Shown here: in pieces, positions 28,454 to 36,571 of the stretch
Position numbering within the stretch: the first letter of the stretch is position 1
How the letters are laid out: each line of letters starts with the position of its first letter
From: Delftia sp. PS-11
Lineage (GTDB): Bacteria > Pseudomonadota > Gammaproteobacteria > Burkholderiales > Burkholderiaceae_C
Length of the DNA: 64,000 bases
Direction of reading: 5' to 3'
Assembly (NCBI RefSeq): GCF_029870285.1
Contig: NZ_JACSYA010000006.1
Span: 62,001 to 126,000, forward strand
Position numbers and translations under genes: made by a program
Notes under the pieces: model-generated
Told to the model about the DNA's origin: nothing
The model's database searches: none
The model's input: the letters and a program-made list of their open reading frames with translations, nothing else

Positions 28454-28984
28454 GTGAATAACTCAACCTCCCGCCCTCCCTCCACCCCACTCCGCTTTGC
28501 GGAGTCTGCCGCCATGCACATCTGCCCTGCACCTGCCTGCTCCGTGCCACGGCCCACCCTCGCAGTGGCGCGATTCCTTGAGATCCTGGTTGCCACGGCC
28601 CTCATCGCCGCAGGCCTGATAGGTACGCTGCACTGGCTTTATGGCCGCCAGGCGGACTCTCTTGATCGCTATCTGCATGCGGAAGCCGTGCAGCAGGCCG
28701 CAGCGATGCAAAGCCGGCTGCAAGCAGACCGCAAGGGCGCACTGGCAGGCAACTACGACGGCGACCAGATCCCCACGGCATGCGCACGGCCAGGCAGTGA
28801 TGCCGGGCCGAAGGCGCAGGCGCAATACCGCCTGTGCCTGTGGCAGCTGGACCTGGCCCTGACACTGCCCGGCGGCAGAGCCAAGGTGCAAACCACTGGC
28901 GCCCATGCGCAGATTACCGTGCTCTGGCGTTCTGCCTCTGGCAGGAACGGCATCGAAAGCCATGCGGTCACGGTGCAGCCATGA
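28454..28984 (+). CDS. PilV-like minor pilin with altered prepilin motif
   Basis: First of three overlapping genes that look like type IV pilus minor pilins. A 176-residue protein with a hydrophobic helix RFLEILVATALIAAGLIG (about 41-58) resembling the PilV helix, including the Glu at +5, but there is no Gly at -1: the sequence before the helix reads PTLAVA. The start is uncertain: GTG at 28454 or ATG at 28514. The gene ends in an ATGA overlap with the next one. It may be a divergent minor pilin or a pseudopilin no longer processed by PilD. Confidence 0.65.
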   Translation: MNNSTSRPPSTPLRFAESAAMHICPAPACSVPRPTLAVARFLEILVATALIAAGLIGTLHWLYGRQADSLDRYLHAEAVQQAAAMQSRLQADRKGALAGNYDGDQIPTACARPGSDAGPKAQAQYRLCLWQLDLALTLPGGRAKVQTTGAHAQITVLWRSASGRNGIESHAVTVQP

Positions 28985-29826
28985 TGACGTCTGCAGCCTG
29001 TCTATTGCGCCGGACATCTGCCCGGCATGCACGGCCGCTGGCCTGTCTGGGCGCGGCAGTACTGTGCGTTGCAGCCATTGCAGGCCTGTACTCCGGCACC
29101 AGAACGGCGCTGCGGCGCGACAGCGCACTGTCTGGCATGCAGCAAGCAGCACACCAGGCCTTCGACACTATGCAAAGCGCTTTGGGCGGCACCCCGCTGG
29201 GCGGCAACCCGCTGGGCGGCAGTCCGCTGGGCGGCAGTCCGCTGGGCGGTACCCCGCAGGACACCGGGCGCGCTGTGGATGGTGTCGAAGTGGCGCACGG
29301 CACCGGGGATGCCACCCGCCTGCCAGGCTTGTCGCACCTGGGAACCGATCTGCTGAAAACCTCCGGCAGCACAGGCGCCGGAGATGCGTTTTTCATCGGC
29401 ACCATGCACAGTGATGACATGGAAGCAAAGGGCGCATCAGGCCTGCTGCACTGCCGGCGTGATGCCGTCGTGCAGGACGGCCATCCATCCGGCATGCGAT
29501 GCCGCATGCTGGCCAGGGATGCTGTGGACTTCAGGCTGGAAGCTGTTCGGGCCAGACCGCAGGGCACCTGGGCACAGAGCCAGCCGCCCCCTGGCACCTG
29601 GGACCCGGCAGCGCCCTTGCAATCGGCAGGTCCCTACAGAGTCAGGGCCGTGGAGGTGCACCTGCTCATGGCGTCTCCCGAGGACTGGGGAGCGCTGGCG
29701 CCGCAGCCGCAAAACCTGGCGTTCTACAGGAACAAAGACGGCAGCCCCGGCATTTTCAGCGCCAGCGACCGGCGCCTTTACCGCACGTTTCGCACCGTGC
29801 TGCATGTACACGAGCCCTTGCAATGA
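28981..29826 (+). CDS. PilW-like minor pilin-type protein with internal repeats
   Basis: A 281-residue protein starting in the ATGA overlap with the preceding gene. A single N-terminal hydrophobic helix (about 19-38) is followed by a segment like the PilW alpha-1 helix, but the GFSLVELM prepilin motif is absent. Residues about 68-92 are five LGGxP repeats. The C-terminal half contains a PilW-like region ending RTFRTVLHV. It is translationally coupled to both neighbours. Identification as PilW rests on gene order and helix pattern. Confidence 0.6.
   Translation: MMTSAACLLRRTSARHARPLACLGAAVLCVAAIAGLYSGTRTALRRDSALSGMQQAAHQAFDTMQSALGGTPLGGNPLGGSPLGGSPLGGTPQDTGRAVDGVEVAHGTGDATRLPGLSHLGTDLLKTSGSTGAGDAFFIGTMHSDDMEAKGASGLLHCRRDAVVQDGHPSGMRCRMLARDAVDFRLEAVRARPQGTWAQSQPPPGTWDPAAPLQSAGPYRVRAVEVHLLMASPEDWGALAPQPQNLAFYRNKDGSPGIFSASDRRLYRTFRTVLHVHEPLQ
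29182..29256 (+). repeat. Five tandem 15-bp repeats inside the PilW-like gene
   Basis: Units of the form CTGGGCGGCAGTCCG start at 29182, 29197, 29212, 29227 and 29242; two units are identical and the others differ by one to three bases. Each encodes LGGxP in frame, so changes of copy number keep the frame. Confidence 0.92.
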
Positions 29827-30386
29827 CGACACCGACGCTCTGCGCCCCCCATCCGTCCCGCTGGGATCTGCCGCCCCGGGGTGCGCCCCAGCAAGGCATA
29901 GTGCTGATTGCAGCCATGTTGTGCCTGCTGGCCGTCGTGGCGCTGCCGCTGGTCACCATGGATATGGAACTGGCGCGTGGCCGCCCTGGCGGCAAGGATC
30001 CGGACCTGGAAATGGCACGCCAGGCAGCCGAGGCTGCGCTGAACAGTGGGGAAAGGCATGCTGCGGCACTGGCCACAGCCAGCGCCGCCTTCGACCACGC
30101 CTGCACTGCAGGCCTGTGCCTGCCGCCAAAGGATGGCCGTCCATGGGGTGACGCACTGAAGGCGCGCCCGGAGCTGGGCATCCCCATCGGTTCCCGGGCC
30201 GAACCGCCCCTGCTCTGGAGCGGCAGCACGCCCCCGCCGCGCTATCTGATCGAGAAGCTCGAGGGCAGCGCCGGCATCCGGGAACGGCAGGCTTACCATG
30301 TGATCGCCATCGGCGAGGGCCAGGAAAGGCGCCTGAATGGCCGACCCTCCTCGCAAGTGGTGCTGGAGAGCCTGTACATCCCCTGA
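29823..30386 (+). CDS. PilX-like minor pilin-type protein
   Basis: Third of the trio, starting in an ATGA overlap. The 187-residue protein has QQG|IVLIAAMLCLLAVVAL (about 24-40), a PilX-like start with a Gly that could serve as the prepilin cleavage site, followed by EMARQAAEAAL, which is typical of PilX/GspK helices. It ends SLYIP, as PilX proteins often do. No pilY1, fimT or pilE follows: the next gene is on the other strand. Confidence 0.65.
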   Translation: MTTPTLCAPHPSRWDLPPRGAPQQGIVLIAAMLCLLAVVALPLVTMDMELARGRPGGKDPDLEMARQAAEAALNSGERHAAALATASAAFDHACTAGLCLPPKDGRPWGDALKARPELGIPIGSRAEPPLLWSGSTPPPRYLIEKLEGSAGIRERQAYHVIAIGEGQERRLNGRPSSQVVLESLYIP

Positions 30387-30409
30387 CGCAGTCAGGCCAC
30401 GCAGGCGGA

Positions 30410-30904
30410 TTATTGATCCGGCGCCCTTTGCATGCTGCGCGCGGCCGCACGCACGCGTGTCAGGGTGTGGAAATCGAGCAGGCGGGTGGCCATGATGGTT
30501 TCCCAGAGAAAGCAGGCCAGTGCCGACAGGAACATCAGCACGCCACACAAAAAGCTCAGCACGGCATAGCCGTGGCCATTGATGCCATAGGCTTCGCCCA
30601 GGAACAGCAGGGCGATGGTCAGGCCGATGCAAAAGCCGCAGGTGGTGAGCAGGCCGATGCAGACATTGGCGAGCCGGCCACGCTTGCGCAGGAAATGCAG
30701 CTCGGTCAGGCTACGGGCAATGAACTCCTCCTCTTGAGGAGTGCGCAGCAGTTCTTCGAGCTTGCGCGCACGGTCGATGATGCGCGCAAGCCGCCCTGCC
30801 ACGGCACCGATCATGCCGGCCACGGCCGTCAGAAAGAACACCGGCGCCAGCGCCAGCTGGATGCTGTGGGTGATGGTGTCGGCGTCTAGCGACCAATTGA
30901 TCAT
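30410..30904 (-). CDS. DUF2721 family membrane protein
   Basis: A 164-residue inner-membrane protein with three hydrophobic segments (about 15-38, 78-100 and 112-135) and a charged cytoplasmic loop rich in Arg/Glu between the first two. The pattern SIQLALAPVFFLTAVAGMIG followed by RLARIIDRAR is the DUF2721 signature. The ATG at 30904 has GAGG 6 nt upstream; the frame continues to 31039 without a start signal. Function unknown. Confidence 0.85.
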   Translation of the reverse strand: MINWSLDADTITHSIQLALAPVFFLTAVAGMIGAVAGRLARIIDRARKLEELLRTPQEEEFIARSLTELHFLRKRGRLANVCIGLLTTCGFCIGLTIALLFLGEAYGINGHGYAVLSFLCGVLMFLSALACFLWETIMATRLLDFHTLTRVRAAARSMQRAPDQ

Positions 30905-31063
30905 GCGGTCCTCTGCGTGCTTTGTTGTATGCGGTGATGCTGCGCTGGAGCGTTTTTCGCGCGGGACCGTATTGTGGCCGCAAGCCGGACCCGCCACGGC
31001 CACCTGGCTTGCTTGAAGGGCAAATTGCCACATGGCCATGGCAACTGCCCCCCGCGCTGATGA

Positions 31064-33151
31064 CTACATCTTGAAGTTCAGCGAGATGAAGGCGGTGCGG
31101 CCGGGCCCCGGCGAGAACATGGGCTGGCTGCTGCCGGCGGGCCAGAAGAACGTGTCGTCCCAGGCGTAGGCGTACTTGCGGTTGGTGAGGTTTTTGACCT
31201 GCAGGTCCAGGCTCACGGTCTTGGTCAGCTCATAACGCACATTGGCATCGAACAGCACGAAAGCGCCATATTTGCCCTTGGCGTTCAGGCTGTCGATGTA
31301 GTAACTGCCCTGGGCGCGCCCCTGCATGCCAAGCCGCAGGTCAGGCGCTGCGCGGTACTCCACGCCCACATTCGAGATATGCCGGGGCGTGGAGAAAACC
31401 TGCTTGCCGGCCAGCGGCACGCCATCTGCCGTGAAGGCGCTGACCACCTTGGCCTCCTGCAGCGAGTGCGAGGCCCAGAGCTGCCAGCGGCTGCCCAGCC
31501 GGGTCGAAGCCTGCAGATCCAGTCCCCTGCGGCGCGTCTGGCCCAGGCCCACGGTGGTGCCGGTGGCCGGCATGTTGGCCACCTCGTCCGTCGCGTCCTG
31601 CTGCCAGAGCGCGGCGCGCATTTCGGTGCCAGGCGCAGGCGCGAATTTGACGCCGATTTCCTTGCCGGTATTGATCGACGGAGCGAACCGGGCCTGGGTC
31701 GGCGTGCTCATGTAGGCCGGTGCGCGCGAACCCGTCAGGATCTGGAAGGTGCGTCCCCAGTTGGCATAGACGCTGACGCTGTCGGTGGCGCTGTAGACCA
31801 TGCTGAACTTGGGCTGGTGAATCCAGCCATAGTCCTGCAGTGAGGCCTGCACTCCGGTGTTCAGTGTCGTCTGTCCGGTGAATCTGTCGGCCCGAAAGCC
31901 GGGCACGAGCTTGAGCCGGTCGGTGGCCTGCACCACGGCCTGCACGTAGGCGCCCACGTTATTGAGCGTGTAGTTGTCGTTGTTGGAGACTGCGCCCGTC
32001 ACATCGAAGTCGGTCGGCAGGGCGAACGGATAGCGAAAGCGCTGGTAGTTGTTGCGCTGGCGCTCCAGCTGCAGGCCGGTGTCCAGGGTCACGGCATCGC
32101 TGGCTCGCCAGGTCAGCGTGCTCATGAGGCCGGTCTGGGTTTCGTTCCAGCGCCGCATTTGCCGTGGCCCGTTGGCCAGGCTGGCAGCCTGGCTGTCAGT
32201 GAAGGTGACGCGGCGATCGTCCTCGTAGCGGTTGAAGTACAGCCTGTTGCTCAGGAACAGCCGGGAGTTCAGTTGCCAGTCGAGGTGGGCACTGATCTGG
32301 CGCATGTCGCGGTCATCGCCATCATTGGCGTTCTTGAGGGGCGACTGGCGGCGATCCTGCGCCATCTGCGCTGCTGTCAGAAAACCGGGCTCCTGGGCCT
32401 GGTGGGAGTACAGCCGCGCCACGATGCCGGCCTTGAGCGTGCCATCGGCAGAGGTCAGAAACCACTTGCCGCCCAGCGAGTATTTTTCGGAGTGGGCATG
32501 CTGGCGGTAGCCATTCGACTCCTGCCGGGCCAGGAAATAGTTCTGCGCAAAGCCGCCGGACTCACGGCCCAGCGCCAGCTGGACCTCGCGTGTCGCACCG
32601 CTGCCATAGGTCACGCGGCCTTCGGTGTAATCGCCCCCCTGGCGCGTGCCGAAGTTGATGTTGCCGCCGATGTTGTGCAGGCCATAGCGCGGGTCGTTGG
32701 TGCCACGGACTACCTCGATGTAGTCGATTTCCAGCGGGAAGATCATGTCGATGAAGCGCTGGTTGCCGCTGTTGACATTGCTGGGGATGCCATCGATCAG
32801 CACCTTGATGCCGTTGATGTAGCCCTCGCCGTTGAAGGCGCGGAACGTCGCCTTGCCCGATTCGGCCCCCATGCGGGTTTCGGTCAGCTGGATGCCGGGC
32901 AGCTGGCCGATGAGTTCCCAGCTGTTGGTGACGTTCTGGTTCTCGATCTTGTCGGCGCCCAGGATATCGACCGAGGTCAGCAAGGTCTTGGGCGTCAGGG
33001 CGCCCGTGGCGCCGGTGCGCACGGACACTTCGCCCAGGGTGGTGGTGGAATCGCCAGCCGTCTGGGCGGCGGCGCAAAGGCACAGGAAAGAGCACGCCAC
33101 CGCAATGGGCAGCATTTTGGAAGGAAACAGCACAAATTTCTCCGCGGACAT
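31064..33151 (-). CDS. TonB-dependent outer-membrane receptor
   Basis: A 695-residue receptor: signal peptide (about 1-30, with CSFLCLCAAAQ), plug domain (about 45-165, with GQLPGIQL, FRAFNGEGYINGIKVLIDG and RYGLHNIGGNINFG) and a 22-strand barrel ending in LNFKM. It imports a metal chelate or vitamin using TonB energy; the ligand cannot be told from sequence. An upstream DUF2946-type gene is on the same strand 80 bp away and probably co-transcribed, a pairing often seen with metal-related receptors. No Fur box was recognised here. Confidence 0.9.
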   Translation of the reverse strand: MSAEKFVLFPSKMLPIAVACSFLCLCAAAQTAGDSTTTLGEVSVRTGATGALTPKTLLTSVDILGADKIENQNVTNSWELIGQLPGIQLTETRMGAESGKATFRAFNGEGYINGIKVLIDGIPSNVNSGNQRFIDMIFPLEIDYIEVVRGTNDPRYGLHNIGGNINFGTRQGGDYTEGRVTYGSGATREVQLALGRESGGFAQNYFLARQESNGYRQHAHSEKYSLGGKWFLTSADGTLKAGIVARLYSHQAQEPGFLTAAQMAQDRRQSPLKNANDGDDRDMRQISAHLDWQLNSRLFLSNRLYFNRYEDDRRVTFTDSQAASLANGPRQMRRWNETQTGLMSTLTWRASDAVTLDTGLQLERQRNNYQRFRYPFALPTDFDVTGAVSNNDNYTLNNVGAYVQAVVQATDRLKLVPGFRADRFTGQTTLNTGVQASLQDYGWIHQPKFSMVYSATDSVSVYANWGRTFQILTGSRAPAYMSTPTQARFAPSINTGKEIGVKFAPAPGTEMRAALWQQDATDEVANMPATGTTVGLGQTRRRGLDLQASTRLGSRWQLWASHSLQEAKVVSAFTADGVPLAGKQVFSTPRHISNVGVEYRAAPDLRLGMQGRAQGSYYIDSLNAKGKYGAFVLFDANVRYELTKTVSLDLQVKNLTNRKYAYAWDDTFFWPAGSSQPMFSPGPGRTAFISLNFKM

Positions 33152-33231
33152 TCATGTCCGGACAGGCAAGACCACGGCGGCGCCAGGCAGGCGCTGCCAT
33201 GCGCGCATCCCCCGCAGGGGATGCGCGCGGC

Positions 33232-33606
33232 TCAGGTGGATACGGAGAAAAAAGGCGGTGCCCGTGGGGCGGCAAACAGCCATGCGATACGCGGCAGCGC
33301 CACCGTGTGCCGGGGCGCCAGCCTGGGCGGCCCATGCGGCAGGGGCGCAAAGGAGCGAGGCTGATCGAGAAGGGAAAAACAGGCGCCCGCCAGATGCGCA
33401 CAGATGGCGCAGTCGTCGGCATCCGCCGTGGTGCGCTGGGGGGCGGATGGAGAAGTGTCGGCCTGCGCGCCCTGCTCTGGGGACTGCGCCGCTGCCTGAA
33501 CCAGTGCCGACAGGTGGGCATGCTGGTGCAGGGATGGCAGCAGGTCGTGCCCGACTGCTGCCAGCAGGGCCAACCACAACCACAACACGGACCAGCCCTT
33601 GCGCAT
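33232..33606 (-). CDS. Small DUF2946-like protein upstream of the TonB receptor
   Basis: A 124-residue protein with an N-terminal hydrophobic segment LWLWLALLAAVGHDLLPSLH and potential metal ligands: HQHAH after the helix and DDCAICAHLAGAC in the middle. The layout (signal anchor, His/Cys-rich body) resembles DUF2946 proteins found beside TonB receptors and copper genes. The start at 33606 is the first Met before the hydrophobic segment. Family assignment is tentative. Confidence 0.6.
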   Translation of the reverse strand: MRKGWSVLWLWLALLAAVGHDLLPSLHQHAHLSALVQAAAQSPEQGAQADTSPSAPQRTTADADDCAICAHLAGACFSLLDQPRSFAPLPHGPPRLAPRHTVALPRIAWLFAAPRAPPFFSVST

Positions 33607-33794
33607 GCCCGAATTGTAACCGTGGGGCCGGGGGCCATCGCAGCCGGTTGCAGGCCCAGCCCTGTGTGCCGGGGCTTTTGCGCTGGCGCAAGTGCCCCGC
33701 ACTGGCACCTTGAGGCATCACAAGCCGCCAGGGCAGGCCCGGGGCGATAGTACGGCCAGGGCCCCAAGGATATCAACCACCCCAAGGAGGACTT

Positions 33795-33938
33795 GTGAAG
33801 CTGATGAACGATCTGTTTTCCACCGACTACGGCCTGATGAGCCTGGGCGTCATCGTCTTCGTACTGCTCATGGCGGGCTTTTTCCTGCGCCTGTTCCTGG
33901 GCAAGATGAAGCACGTGGCCAACGACCCGCTGCAGTAG
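33795..33938 (+). CDS. DUF3149-like single-pass membrane miniprotein
   Basis: A 47-residue gene with an excellent ribosome site (AAGGAGG at 33784-33790, 4 nt before the GTG; an in-frame ATG lies at 33804). The product MKLMNDLFSTDYGL... has one hydrophobic segment (about 15-33) and a short basic tail KMKHVANDPLQ. This matches the short DUF3149 proteins of Burkholderiales. Role unknown. Confidence 0.8.
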   Translation: MKLMNDLFSTDYGLMSLGVIVFVLLMAGFFLRLFLGKMKHVANDPLQ

Positions 33939-33977
33939 ACGGACCGCCGGCCACGGCTTGCCGGCACGGTGGCCGGT

Positions 33978-34214
33978 TCAGTAATGCGGCGGCAGCTCGT
34001 CGCGCAGGCTGGCCGGACCGCCTCCTGCGCCGCCGCCTTCAGGCACGCGGCGGCGCAGCTCACGCAGTTCATCGGCCAGCCGGTCGATCTGCTGCTGCTG
34101 GCGGTAGATGGTCAGGTTCAGCTGCTCCAGCAGGTCGTCGGTGTAGCTGGCCTTGATCTCCAGCTCCATCACACGGGCCTGCAGCGCCTCGGCGCTGTCG
34201 TGCGCCACGCTCAT
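33978..34214 (-). CDS. slyX: SlyX family protein
   Basis: A 78-residue coiled-coil protein: ELEIKASYTDDLLEQLN and the heptad segment up to RELRRR are the SlyX signature, and the tail ends DELPPHY as in most members. Its ATG overlaps the stop of the upstream aminotransferase by 4 bp (ATGA at 34211-34214), so it is translationally coupled. Function unknown in all organisms. Confidence 0.92.
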   Translation of the reverse strand: MSVAHDSAEALQARVMELEIKASYTDDLLEQLNLTIYRQQQQIDRLADELRELRRRVPEGGGAGGGPASLRDELPPHY

Positions 34215-35407
34215 GCCTTGAGCGCCTGGGCCAGGCGGGCGATGCCTTCGCGGATCTTGTCTTCGTCTGCCGTGGCAAACGAGAGGCGAAAGCTCGTGGC
34301 ATCGGGGTTTTGCGCAAAGAACGGCGCACCCGGCACAAAGGCCACGCCCTGGGCGATGGCGCGCTGGGCCAGTTCGCCGGCGTCGGCCAGCGCGCCGCCC
34401 TTGCCGGTCAGGCGCACCCACAGGAACAGGCCACCCTTGGGCTGAACGAATTCCACGGCATCGCCGAGCTGCTCGCGCAGCGCATCGCCCATGGCCCTGG
34501 CGCGGCGTGCATAGACTTCGCGCACATGGGCAAGCGTGGCGGGCATGGCGCCGGACTTCAGGTACTGGGCTGCCGTGGCCTGGGCAAAGGTGCTGGTGTG
34601 CGCATCGCTGAATTGCTTGCACATCACGGCCCGGCCCAGCAGGGCGGACGGTGCCACCAGCCAGCCGACGCGCAGGCCGGGGCTGAGCACCTTGCTCAGC
34701 GAGCCGCAGTGCGCCAGCCAGTCGCGGCTGCCCGGCACCTGGCTGGACAGGGCCAGCAGGCTGGGTGGGGGCGCCTCGCCAAAGTACAGGTCGCCGTAGG
34801 GGTCATCCTCGACCACCAGGGTCTGGTGCTGGACCGCAAGCTCCAGCACCTTGCGGCGGCGTTCCAGGCTGAGCATGGCACCGCTGGGGTTGCCGAACGT
34901 GGGGATCAGGTAAACGAACTTGGGCTTGTGCTCGGCGATGAGACGCTCCAGCGCATCGGTCTGGACGCCGTCGCCGTCGATGGGGGCCGTGATCACTTCG
35001 GCGCCATACAGGCGGAAACACTGGATGGTGGCCAGAAAGGTCGGGCCTTCGACAATGACCTTGTCGCCCGGGTTGATCAGGGTCTTGCCCAGCAGGTCCA
35101 GCGCCTGCTGGCTGCCGGTGGTGACGATCAGCTGATCGGCGGCGACATCCCGGGCGCCCTTGGCGGCCATGAAGGCCGAGAGCTGCTCGCGCAGCGGCTG
35201 GTAGCCCTCGGTGGCGCCGTACTGCAGCGCGGCGCCAGGCTCTTGCTGCAGCGCGGCCTGCGAGGCGGCGCTGATGCCGGCCACGTCAAACATGGCGCTG
35301 TCGGGAAAGCCCCCCGCGAAGCTGATGATGCCGGGCTTGCCCAGCAGCTTGAAAAGCTCGCGGATGGCGGAGGTCTCTACGTTGTTCAGGCGGTCGGCGA
35401 ATTGCAT
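34211..35407 (-). CDS. PLP-dependent class I/II aminotransferase
   Basis: Fold-type I aminotransferase of 398 residues, close to the 2-aminoadipate/aromatic aminotransferase (LysN-like) branch. Features are ISFAGGFPDSAMF near the start, TTGSQQALDLLGK, PTFGNPSG, EDDPYGDLYF, and the Schiff-base lysine in GSLSKVLSPGLRVGW. The start at 35407 (MQFADRL) fits the family; the frame extends to 35464. slyX overlaps the 3' end. Likely substrates are branched-chain, aromatic or 2-aminoadipate-type amino acids; specificity cannot be fixed. Confidence 0.9.
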   Translation of the reverse strand: MQFADRLNNVETSAIRELFKLLGKPGIISFAGGFPDSAMFDVAGISAASQAALQQEPGAALQYGATEGYQPLREQLSAFMAAKGARDVAADQLIVTTGSQQALDLLGKTLINPGDKVIVEGPTFLATIQCFRLYGAEVITAPIDGDGVQTDALERLIAEHKPKFVYLIPTFGNPSGAMLSLERRRKVLELAVQHQTLVVEDDPYGDLYFGEAPPPSLLALSSQVPGSRDWLAHCGSLSKVLSPGLRVGWLVAPSALLGRAVMCKQFSDAHTSTFAQATAAQYLKSGAMPATLAHVREVYARRARAMGDALREQLGDAVEFVQPKGGLFLWVRLTGKGGALADAGELAQRAIAQGVAFVPGAPFFAQNPDATSFRLSFATADEDKIREGIARLAQALKA

Positions 35408-35544
35408 GGGCAGCAGTCTCTCGTTGTAAGTGCGATGAAAAGACGAAACGCCCATTGTCGCCAATCCTGCCGCAGCTTTCCTGCGTGCGCCGCCCCCTGC
35501 ACCGCTTTCATGGCCTATGGCGGCGGTGCGGGGGCGTGAGCCGT

Positions 35545-36525
35545 TCAGTCCACGCGGATATCGGCCCGCGCGGCCACGGCGCGCATCAGCGGCAGTTCGC
35601 GCTCTATGCGCTTTTGCAGCGCGCTGCCATTGCCTTTGTCGGGCGACAGACCGATGTCCACGAGCTTCTTGACCATGGCGGGATCGGCCATCACGTCGGC
35701 CAGGGCTTTTTCCAGCTGTTTCTGTATCGGCGCGGGCAGCCCTGCCGGCGCCAGGAAGGCGAACCAGGTGCCCATGTCGAAGCCGGGATAGCCGCTCTCG
35801 GCCACAGTGGGCACCTGGGGCAGCAGGGCCAGGCGCTGCGCGCCGAGCACGGCGATGGGACGGATCTTGCCGGCCTTGATCAGCGGCGCGGTGGCCACTA
35901 CCGTGTCCACGGCCACCTGCACCTGCCCGCCCATGAGTGCCCCGAGGCTGGGCGAGCTGCCATTGAAGGGCACATGCATCATGCGCATGCCTGTGGCGGT
36001 CTTGAGCATCTCGCCGCCAAAGTGCACGGACGAGCCCGTGCCAAAAGATCCGTAGGACAGTTTGTCGGGGTCGGCCTTGGCCAGGGCTACCAACTCCTTG
36101 AGCGTGCGTGCCGGCGTATCGTTGTGGACCACCAGCACCAGGCCCATGTCAGCCACCAGCCCCAGCGGCGTGAAACTGCGCAGCGGGTCGTAGGGCAGCG
36201 TGGCGCGGATGGCGGGGTTGAGCGTCAGCGTGGTGCTGGCGCCCAGCAGCAGGGTGTAGCCATCGGGTGGCGACTTGGCCACCAGACCGCCAGCGACCAC
36301 GGTACCCGCGCCGGGACGGTTTTCCACGACCACAGGCTGGCCGAGCTTGTCCGACAGCCCCGTGGCCAGCAGACGGCCCAGGATGTCCGTGGCGCCTCCC
36401 GGCGCGAACGGCACCACCAGCTTGACCGGGTGATCGGGGTACGCCTGGGCATGGACTGCGGGAACGGCAAGCGCCAGGCCGGAGGCCATCAGGCACGACA
36501 GAAAGCGGGAGCGGGACAAGGCCAT
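35545..36525 (-). CDS. Bug-family tripartite tricarboxylate transporter receptor, amidase-linked
   Basis: Periplasmic solute receptor of 326 residues: signal peptide ending VHAQA, then the Bug signatures YPDHPVKLVVPFAPGG, NRPGAG, PPDGYTLL and VPTVAESGYPGF. It would bind a small carboxylate-like ligand. No tctA/tctB membrane genes are nearby. AGGAGA lies just before the ATG at 36525. It follows the amidase gene by 46 bp, so the ligand may be related to an amide or its acid. Confidence 0.93.
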   Translation of the reverse strand: MALSRSRFLSCLMASGLALAVPAVHAQAYPDHPVKLVVPFAPGGATDILGRLLATGLSDKLGQPVVVENRPGAGTVVAGGLVAKSPPDGYTLLLGASTTLTLNPAIRATLPYDPLRSFTPLGLVADMGLVLVVHNDTPARTLKELVALAKADPDKLSYGSFGTGSSVHFGGEMLKTATGMRMMHVPFNGSSPSLGALMGGQVQVAVDTVVATAPLIKAGKIRPIAVLGAQRLALLPQVPTVAESGYPGFDMGTWFAFLAPAGLPAPIQKQLEKALADVMADPAMVKKLVDIGLSPDKGNGSALQKRIERELPLMRAVAARADIRVD

Positions 36526-36571
36526 TGCACGGATCTCCTGGGCAAACAAAGGAACGGGAACCGGGGAAAAC

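Noticed and set aside
29182..29256. Possible CRISPR-like array
   Set aside because: Units are contiguous 15-mers without spacers and encode an in-frame peptide repeat; no cas genes are present.
28454..30386. Type II secretion pseudopilin operon
   Set aside because: Gene order and sizes fit pilV-pilW-pilX better, and no gsp genes adjoin; still, the motifs are too eroded to exclude it fully.
33978..34622. A 214-residue minus-strand protein ending in the SlyX sequence
   Set aside because: Only the last 78 residues are family-like; the ATG at 34214 overlaps the aminotransferase stop, and the upstream part is a shadow of the aminotransferase.
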